DNA from: an uncultured Lachnospiraceae bacterium
GTDB lineage: Bacteria > Bacillota_A > Clostridia > Lachnospirales > Lachnospiraceae
Reading direction: 5' to 3'
Assembly: GCA_902795985.1 (NCBI GenBank)
Contig: CADBNG010000463.1
Location: 1 to 6,721, forward strand
DNA: 6,721 nt
The notes under the pieces were generated by a model. That model saw only the letters and a program-made list of their open reading frames with translations. It was not told the origin of the DNA and did not search any database. Each line of letters starts with the position of its first letter. Position 1 is the stretch's first letter. Positions 1-5,096 of the stretch are shown piece after piece. The position numbers were made by a program, and so were the translations under genes.

Positions 1-593
1 TGACAATCATTGTTTCGGCAATGGCTTCGTTCGTGATCGTGCGCAACAGCAAATGGAAGGCCTGTTCGATCCTGTTCGCGCTGATGATCGCGTCCATGGT
101 CATTCCCTTCCAGGTACTGATGGTTCCCCTCGTATCGGTTTACGGCGGAGTGTTCGGCATCCTGAACAGCCGGATCACGCTGATCCTGATGCATACGGGC
201 TTCTCGGTTTCCATGGCGACCTTTATGTTCCATGGAGCCATTCATTCCAATATACCGATTGAGCTTGAGGAAGCGGCTCTCATCGACGGTTGTACCCGAT
301 GGCAGACCTTCTGGAAGATTGTGTTCCCGCTTCTTAAGCCCACAGTAGCCACCGTTGCGATCATTGATGCAATGGCATTCTGGAACGACTACCTCCTGCC
401 GAGTCTTGTTCTGACCGATAAGGAGATCTACACGATTCCGATCGCGACCCAGGCGTTTTACGGCACCTACTCCACCGACATCGGCCTCGTTATGGCTGCT
501 TTGCTTTTGGCCATGCTGCCGATCCTCATCCTGTATATCTTCCTGCAGAAATACATTGTTGCAGGTGTTACAGCCGGAGCTGTTAAGGGTTAA
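1..593 (+). CDS. Carbohydrate ABC transporter permease, MalG/MsmG type (5' partial)
   Basis: Inner-membrane permease subunit of a binding-protein-dependent sugar importer; it pairs with a second permease and the ATPase encoded at 1290-2408. The reading frame is open from base 3 with no stop, so the ATG at 21 is an internal methionine and the true start lies before the window. About 196 residues are visible; family members usually have about 270-300, so roughly the first third is missing. The binding-protein-dependent transport inner-membrane motif is clear: EAALIDG is encoded at 270-290 and is followed after nine residues by I-V-F-P, the classical EAA loop that docks on the ATPase. Hydrophobic segments lie on both sides of it, and the end (LQKYIVAGVTAGAVKG) is the typical C-terminus of MsmG-like permeases. 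The substrate cannot be read from this subunit; the downstream GH32, fructokinase and GH13 genes suggest sucrose or fructooligosaccharides. Confidence 0.95.
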   Translation, partial: TIIVSAMASFVIVRNSKWKACSILFALMIASMVIPFQVLMVPLVSVYGGVFGILNSRITLILMHTGFSVSMATFMFHGAIHSNIPIELEEAALIDGCTRWQTFWKIVFPLLKPTVATVAIIDAMAFWNDYLLPSLVLTDKEIYTIPIATQAFYGTYSTDIGLVMAALLLAMLPILILYIFLQKYIVAGVTAGAVKG

Positions 594-635
594 CGCAGGA
601 CAGGATTCCTTCTGCAGACAAAGGGCAGACAGAAC

Positions 636-1259
636 ATGGACAGATTCTTCGATTCAAACAATCCGCTGATGCGGTTTCTCTCGCTTCTGGTCGACCTGGT
701 CATCCTGAACGTCATGACCGTGGCGTGTGTGATACCGGTCGTTACGGCGGGGGCTTCGCTGACAGCGATGAATTATGTTCTGCTGCACCTCCGCAGAAGA
801 GACGAGACCTATGTAACGAGTATGTTTCGAAAGTCACTGAAAGACAATTTCAGGCAGGGCATCCCGGAAGGTCTGTTGTTCCTGCTGATGGTTCTGATCA
901 CCGCAGTGGACTTATGGGCCATGCGCGGCACGGATTCGAAGCTGATCACCTTTATGATGATTCTCATTACGATTATCGCGGGTTTTCTGTTTGTGGTCTT
1001 TGTGTATGTATTTGCATTACAGTCCCGCTATGAGAATACGGTGAAAGGAACGATTCTGAACGCCTTGCAGCTGGCAGTCGCCCATCTGCCCCGCACCGTT
1101 CTGATGATGGTCATCTGGATCTTCTGGATCCTGATCCTGGTTTATTATCACCGGGCGGCTTTGCTGGTATTTCTGATCTTCGGATTTACACTGCCGGGGT
1201 ATCTGTGCGCGATGCTTTACGATCCGGTATTTGCCGGACTGGAGAAATCAGACAACTAA
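636..1259 (+). CDS. DUF624 (YesL-like) integral membrane protein
   Basis: A 207-residue polytopic membrane protein of the DUF624 family (YesL of Bacillus subtilis is the best known name), often encoded inside sugar ABC transporter operons of Bacillota; its molecular role is not established. Hydrophobic segments are seen at about residues 13-35, 76-95, 103-128, 154-171 and 174-193. Family-like sequence includes the short N-terminal MDRFFDSNNPLMRF, the PVVTAGASLTAMNYVLL stretch (35-50), and YENTVKGTILNALQLAVAHL (132-151). There is no signal peptide beyond the first membrane segment and no catalytic motif. It starts 42 bases after the permease stop; an AAGGGC stretch at 621-626, nine bases upstream of the ATG, is a moderate ribosome binding site. 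Its place between permease and ATPase suggests co-expression with the importer, possibly an accessory or assembly role, but that is inference. Confidence 0.9.
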   Translation: MDRFFDSNNPLMRFLSLLVDLVILNVMTVACVIPVVTAGASLTAMNYVLLHLRRRDETYVTSMFRKSLKDNFRQGIPEGLLFLLMVLITAVDLWAMRGTDSKLITFMMILITIIAGFLFVVFVYVFALQSRYENTVKGTILNALQLAVAHLPRTVLMMVIWIFWILILVYYHRAALLVFLIFGFTLPGYLCAMLYDPVFAGLEKSDN

Positions 1260-1275
1260 GAGGATATATTGGAAT

Positions 1276-1282
1276 AAAGGAG
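1276..1282 (+). promoter_or_regulatory. Strong ribosome binding site for the ABC ATPase
   Basis: AAAGGAG ends seven bases before the ATG at 1290. It is the best Shine-Dalgarno match in the window and fixes the start of the ATPase gene. Confidence 0.8.
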
Positions 1283-1289
1283 AAAAAAT

Positions 1290-2408
1290 ATGGCAAGTTT
1301 ATCATTAAGGCATATTGAAAAGGTTTATCCCAACGGATACCATGCCGTTTCGGATTTCAACCTGGAAATTGAAGATAAGGAATTTATTATTTTCGTAGGG
1401 CCTTCCGGATGCGGAAAGTCCACAACCCTGCGTATGATCGCGGGTCTGGAAGATATTTCTTCCGGTGATTTCCTGATCGACGGCGTCAAGATGAATGACG
1501 TAGAGCCGAAGGACAGGGATATTGCCATGGTCTTTCAGAGCTACGCCCTCTACCCGCATATGACCGTACGGGATAACATGGGCTTTGCGCTGAAGCTGAG
1601 AAATGTCCCGAAAGAGGAAATCGATAAAAAGGTCAACGAAGTCGCCAAGATCCTGGATCTGGAAAAACTTCTGGACCGGAAACCCAAGGCTCTTTCCGGC
1701 GGTCAGAGACAGCGTGTGGCCATGGGCCGCGCGATCGTCCGCAGCCCGAAAGTCTTCCTGATGGATGAACCGTTATCCAACCTGGACGCCAAATTAAGGG
1801 TTCAGATGAGAACCGAGATCTCCAAGCTTCATGAGAGACTGGGCACGACCATCATTTACGTTACCCATGACCAGACGGAAGCCATGACCCTCGGAACCCG
1901 GATCGTCGTCATGAAGGACGGTATTGTTCAGCAGATCAATACGCCGGAACATCTGTACAGCAAACCCTGCAACCTTTTCGTTGCCGGCTTCATCGGCTCG
2001 CCGCAGATGAATTTCCTGGACGCGAAGGTTGAAATTAAGGGCGAAGATGTGATCCTGCACGTCGGCGAGAACGCGCTGAAGGTCCCGGAGGACAAAAAGC
2101 AGGTTCTGATTGACGGCGGCTACGACGGCAAAACCGTCGTTCTGGGAATCCGTCCGGAAAACATCCATGATGAAGCGGAGTTCGTGGACAGCCACAGAGA
2201 CAGTGTTATCAAGACGACGATCGATGTCCGCGAAATGCTTGGCGCGGAAGTCTTCCTGTATTTCAATGTGGACGGCAAGCAGACAACCGCCAGAGTCCGT
2301 CCCGATACGACACTTGTCCATGGAAGCGACGCGGAGTTCGCGCTGGATATGAGCAAGATCCATCTGTTTGACAAAGAGACCGAGAAAAACCTGCTCTATT
2401 CAGAGTGA
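1290..2408 (+). CDS. msmK: Sugar ABC transporter ATP-binding protein, MsmK/UgpC/MalK type
   Basis: Cytoplasmic ATPase that powers uptake through the neighbouring permease. All nucleotide-binding motifs are intact: Walker A GPSGCGKS (37-44), Q-loop glutamine 83, signature LSGGQ (135-139), Walker B VFLMDE (155-160) with catalytic Glu160, D-loop SNLDAK (163-168) and switch histidine 193 (VTHDQ). After the conserved GFIGSPQMNFLDA region (about 233-245) comes the C-terminal OB/TOBE regulatory region seen in MalK, UgpC and MsmK. At 372 residues it has the usual full length. MsmK-type ATPases often sit away from their transporters and serve several of them; this one lies inside the transport operon, so it may be dedicated to it, though sharing cannot be excluded. 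The symbol marks the subfamily, not proven orthology. It begins 30 bases after the DUF624 gene and is followed by two inverted repeats. Confidence 0.96.
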   Translation: MASLSLRHIEKVYPNGYHAVSDFNLEIEDKEFIIFVGPSGCGKSTTLRMIAGLEDISSGDFLIDGVKMNDVEPKDRDIAMVFQSYALYPHMTVRDNMGFALKLRNVPKEEIDKKVNEVAKILDLEKLLDRKPKALSGGQRQRVAMGRAIVRSPKVFLMDEPLSNLDAKLRVQMRTEISKLHERLGTTIIYVTHDQTEAMTLGTRIVVMKDGIVQQINTPEHLYSKPCNLFVAGFIGSPQMNFLDAKVEIKGEDVILHVGENALKVPEDKKQVLIDGGYDGKTVVLGIRPENIHDEAEFVDSHRDSVIKTTIDVREMLGAEVFLYFNVDGKQTTARVRPDTTLVHGSDAEFALDMSKIHLFDKETEKNLLYSE

Positions 2409-2427
2409 CAAAAAGCGAAATAACCGT

Positions 2428-2446
2428 TTATGAGTTTCTCTCATAA
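2428..2446. repeat. Short inverted repeat (7-bp arms) after the ATPase gene
   Basis: TTATGAG (2428-2434) and CTCATAA (2440-2446) are perfect inverted arms around the five-base spacer TTTCT. In RNA this would form a modest AU-rich hairpin; in DNA it is the size of a repressor half-site pair. It does not match any operator I can name. It starts 20 bases after the ATPase stop and ends just before the stronger hairpin. Confidence 0.5.
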
Positions 2447-2448
2447 GA

Positions 2449-2486
2449 AAAGATACGGGCTGCTGTAACATGCAGCCCGGATCTTT
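2449..2486 (+). terminator. Strong hairpin: probable (partial) intrinsic terminator or attenuator
   Basis: CGGGCTGC (2456-2463) and GCAGCCCG (2472-2479) form a perfect 8-bp GC-rich stem with an 8-base loop. After a single A-G mismatch (2455/2480) the stem extends by AAAGAT (2449-2454) against ATCTTT (2481-2486). A pyrimidine run, TCTTTCTTCC, covers and follows the 3' foot. This fits a rho-independent terminator, possibly bidirectional because the opposite strand also reads TCTTTTCTT after the stem. Only 24 bases separate it from the GH32 start, leaving no room for a downstream promoter, so it more likely attenuates transcription or protects the transporter mRNA 3' end than fully stops transcription. 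Confidence 0.6.
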
Positions 2487-2510
2487 CTTCCGGAAACCGC
2501 CGAAAAAAGT

Positions 2511-4082
2511 ATGAATAAGATCAGTAAGGAACTGGCTCAGGCAAGAGAATATGAAAGAAAAAACGGCGCTTCTGTCAAAGAGGCCGACCGGCCGTTCTTT
2601 CACTTTACGCCCCGGATCGGGTGGCTGAACGACCCGAACGGACTGTCTTTTTATAACGGGCAGTATCATCTTTTTTATCAGTATCATCCCTACAGCACGT
2701 TCTGGGGACCGATGCACTGGGGACATGCAGTGAGCAGGGACCTGGTCCGCTGGGAATACCTGCCGGCCGCTCTGGCGCCGGATCAGGAATACGACAGCAG
2801 CGGATGTTTCTCCGGATCAGCCGTCACCCTGGAAAACGGCCGGCAGCTGATGATGTATACCAGCTGTGAGGATGACGGAAACGATCCGACCGGCAGAAAC
2901 CGCTATTATCAGACCCAGAGCCTTGTTCTGTCGGACGAAAACGGAGAATTTGTCAAATATGAAGAAAACCCGGTCATTACCCGGGCGGATATGCCCGCGG
3001 GTACGGATCCTTATGAATTCAGGGATCCTTACCTGTGGAAAGCCCCGGACGGATCTTACCGCGCATTAACGGCCGCCGGGATGACGGATGCGTCCCGGGG
3101 AACGCAGCTGGTCCTGTACCGCAGTAACGACGGCCTGCATTGGGGCGGCGGCAAAGTCTTTTTTGAAGACACCCGCCGGATCGGCGTCATGTGGGAGTGT
3201 CCCAATTTCTTCCGGCTGGGAGAAAAAGATCTGCTGATCGCAAGCCCCATGGATATGCATGCGGAAGAAAATGAAGCCGTCGGCTCCATCCGCTTTCCCC
3301 GGGGGAACAATGTATGCTGCATAGCGGGATCGTTCCTTGAGGAAACGGATTCGTTTGTTCCGGACACCCTGGAGGACGGAGAATTCCGGTATGAACCGGT
3401 GGATGAGGGCCTTGATTTTTACGCGCCCCAGACCATGAAGACGCCGGACGGACGGCGCATCATGATCGGCTGGATGCAGAATCCCAAAACCTCGAACCTG
3501 GAATCCAACGGGCGGAGGACAAGCGGCATTTTCGGCCAGATGACCGTACCCCGGGAACTGAGTTATGAAAACGGGAGACTGCTTCAGCGGCCGGTGAAAG
3601 AACTGGAAGCGTACCGGCAGGACCCGGCGGAGCTGCCTTTGACGGAACTGTCTTCGGAATGGAAAAAACTCCCGGGTATTGAGGGACGCTGCCTGGATCT
3701 GTCGCTGGGTATTCAGGCAAAGAGCGGATGCCGGGAAGTCGGAATCCGTTTTGCGGCGGATGAAGGGCATTATACGGAGCTTTTATTCGAGCCGGAAAGA
3801 TCGGTCCTCACAATCGACCGCTCCCATTCCGGAAAGAACGTGATGCCGGAAGACGAAACGGTGAACAAAAGAACGATCGCGGTCCGGCAGCGCGGCGGCC
3901 GGCTGGATCTTCGGATCCTTCTGGATAAATGGAGCGTTGAAGCGTTTGTAAACGATGGCGAGCAGGCCGTCTCGGCCGCATTGTATACGGATCCGGAAGC
4001 AAAGGACCTTTTTTTCCGGGCCGCCGGCAATGCGGATATGGCTGTTTTACAATACCGGTTAGGAACACCGGAAGCAGATTGA
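2511..4082 (+). CDS. Cytosolic GH32 beta-fructofuranosidase / sucrose hydrolase
   Basis: Glycoside hydrolase family 32, hydrolysing the fructosyl bond of sucrose, sucrose 6-phosphate or short fructans with retention. The catalytic triad is complete: nucleophile Asp41 in WLNDPNG (38-44), transition-state Asp172 in RDP (171-173), and acid/base Glu229 in WECP (228-231). The five-bladed propeller takes up about residues 28-360; a C-terminal beta-sandwich follows and carries the usual SVEAFVNDG motif (475-483). At 523 residues it has normal length. No signal peptide is present, so it acts in the cytosol on imported sugar. The ABC importer, rather than a PTS, suggests unphosphorylated sucrose or fructooligosaccharide as substrate; hence I do not assign scrB or sacA. 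The ATG at 2511 is the only reasonable start: the in-frame stop at 2466-2468 lies upstream with no other start codon between, and the next methionine (68) is beyond the nucleophile. It has no good Shine-Dalgarno sequence. Confidence 0.96.
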   Translation: MNKISKELAQAREYERKNGASVKEADRPFFHFTPRIGWLNDPNGLSFYNGQYHLFYQYHPYSTFWGPMHWGHAVSRDLVRWEYLPAALAPDQEYDSSGCFSGSAVTLENGRQLMMYTSCEDDGNDPTGRNRYYQTQSLVLSDENGEFVKYEENPVITRADMPAGTDPYEFRDPYLWKAPDGSYRALTAAGMTDASRGTQLVLYRSNDGLHWGGGKVFFEDTRRIGVMWECPNFFRLGEKDLLIASPMDMHAEENEAVGSIRFPRGNNVCCIAGSFLEETDSFVPDTLEDGEFRYEPVDEGLDFYAPQTMKTPDGRRIMIGWMQNPKTSNLESNGRRTSGIFGQMTVPRELSYENGRLLQRPVKELEAYRQDPAELPLTELSSEWKKLPGIEGRCLDLSLGIQAKSGCREVGIRFAADEGHYTELLFEPERSVLTIDRSHSGKNVMPEDETVNKRTIAVRQRGGRLDLRILLDKWSVEAFVNDGEQAVSAALYTDPEAKDLFFRAAGNADMAVLQYRLGTPEAD

Positions 4083-4107
4083 TGTTCCCGGAAAAAGCAA
4101 AAGAGGC

Positions 4108-4114
4108 AAAGGAA
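4108..4114 (+). promoter_or_regulatory. Ribosome binding site for the fructokinase gene
   Basis: AAAGGAA lies four to five bases before the ATG at 4119 and supports that start. It also lies inside a possible 11-codon mini-ORF (4082-4117). Confidence 0.65.
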
Positions 4115-4118
4115 TAAT

Positions 4119-5096
4119 ATGTTGAGAACAGATATAACAGCTCTCGGTGAAGTGCTGATCGATATGACCCAGAGCGGAACGGATTCTCTCGGCAACCGGA
4201 TGTTCACCGCCTATCCGGGGGGAGCCCCGGCAAATGTGGCGGTCGCAGCAGCCCGGCTCGGCGCGAAAAGCGCGTTTATCGGCAAGGTGGGAAAGGATTT
4301 CTTCGGCAAAAGCCTGGCGGAAACGCTGGAAAAGGAAAACGTCGATATTTCCGGACTCTTCTTCTCGCCCTACGTGCCGACGACGATGGCACTGGTTTCG
4401 GTGGACGAAAGCGGTGAGCGGAACTTCTCGTTCTACCGGGATCCGGGTGCCGACACCCAGCTGACCGAAAAGGAGGCCTTATCTTCCCTTCAGGGAGATG
4501 CCCTTCCGAAGATCCTTCACATCGGATCCCTGTCGATGACAACGGCTCCCGCCCGGGAAGCCTGTGTTTCTGCCGTCCGCTTTGCGAAAGAAGAAGGAGC
4601 TCTGATCAGCTATGATCCGAATTACCGCTCCGCCCTTTGGGACAACGAAGAATACGCGGTGGAAATGATGGAAATGCTGCTTCCGTTTGCGGACATCCTG
4701 AAAGTTTCGGATGAAGAAATGACCCTGCTCACGGAAACAGAAGATTTTGAAGAAGGCAGCCGGCTTTTAAGCCAGGCGGGCCCGGCTCTGGTCATGATAA
4801 CCCTCGGCGCAGAGGGGGTCTTCCTCCGGTGCGGTGAATATACGGAAGTCGTTCCGGGATTTCAGGTCGCGGTTGCGGACACCAACGGAGCCGGCGATAC
4901 ATTCCTCGGCGCCATGCTGGCGCAGATCGCGGACAGGAACTGCAGACCGGAGATGATCGATCGCGAATTACTGAAAGACATGGCCGTCTTCGCCAACAAA
5001 GCCGCCGCGCGGACCTGCTCGCGGCCCGGCGCGATTCCGGCCATGCCCTTCGCAGATGAACTGGGAGAATTCCCCGGGAGAAATTATGGCAGATAA
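4119..5096 (+). CDS. scrK: PfkB-family fructokinase
   Basis: ATP-dependent sugar kinase of the ribokinase/PfkB family, most like bacterial fructokinases (fructose to fructose 6-phosphate, cytosolic). The N-terminal substrate-binding signature GGAPANVAVAAARLG (34-48) is followed by SAFIGKVGKDFFG (51-63), a pattern typical of ScrK-type fructokinases. The C-terminal signature DTNGAGDTFLGAML (254-267) supplies the anion hole (GAGD) and the catalytic base Asp260. The length, 325 residues, is normal. It starts 36 bases after the GH32 stop and ends 11 bases inside the next gene, so the three enzyme genes look co-transcribed. Context supports fructose as substrate: both flanking glycoside hydrolases release fructose from sucrose. 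Related PfkB kinases (KDG, ribose, tagatose 6-phosphate) are less likely given the neighbours, but the substrate is not proven by sequence alone. Confidence 0.94.
   Translation: MLRTDITALGEVLIDMTQSGTDSLGNRMFTAYPGGAPANVAVAAARLGAKSAFIGKVGKDFFGKSLAETLEKENVDISGLFFSPYVPTTMALVSVDESGERNFSFYRDPGADTQLTEKEALSSLQGDALPKILHIGSLSMTTAPAREACVSAVRFAKEEGALISYDPNYRSALWDNEEYAVEMMEMLLPFADILKVSDEEMTLLTETEDFEEGSRLLSQAGPALVMITLGAEGVFLRCGEYTEVVPGFQVAVADTNGAGDTFLGAMLAQIADRNCRPEMIDRELLKDMAVFANKAAARTCSRPGAIPAMPFADELGEFPGRNYGR
5076..5080 (+). promoter_or_regulatory. Ribosome binding site inside the fructokinase gene
   Basis: GGGAG sits five bases before the ATG at 5086, within the last codons of the fructokinase gene. 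It supports a start that overlaps the kinase by 11 bases and suggests translational coupling. Confidence 0.6.

Noticed and set aside
21..23. ATG at 21 as the start of the permease gene
   Set aside because: The frame is open to the window edge and the product would lack the first membrane segments; it is an internal methionine.
1794..2363. 189-codon minus-strand open frame inside the ATPase gene
   Set aside because: Antisense to the conserved ATPase; no recognisable domain or ribosome binding site.
2410..2423. Possible CcpA (cre) site around AAAAAGCGAAATAA
   Set aside because: The central CG and some A positions fit, but the leading TG and the terminal C are absent, giving about four mismatches to the consensus.
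2449..2486. Ribonucleic antiterminator (SacY/LicT-type RAT) for a sucrose gene
   Set aside because: Location and a TGC/GCA stem recall such elements, but the conserved asymmetric internal loops and flanking GGAT...AACC pattern are absent; the stem is nearly perfect, as in a plain terminator.
2409..2510. Separate promoter for the enzyme genes
   Set aside because: I see no -35/-10 pair with acceptable spacing; any element upstream would have the strong hairpin downstream of it.
3005..3031. Direct repeat GGATCCTTA (3005-3013 and 3023-3031)
   Set aside because: It arises from two Asp-Pro-Tyr codon runs around the GH32 RDP motif; one of these is conserved in the family, so no mobile or regulatory meaning is needed.
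3066..3770. 234-codon open frame on the minus strand inside GH32
   Set aside because: It is fully antisense to a gene with intact catalytic motifs; its translation resembles no family I know and is rich in Arg and Pro, as expected from the GC-rich sense codons.
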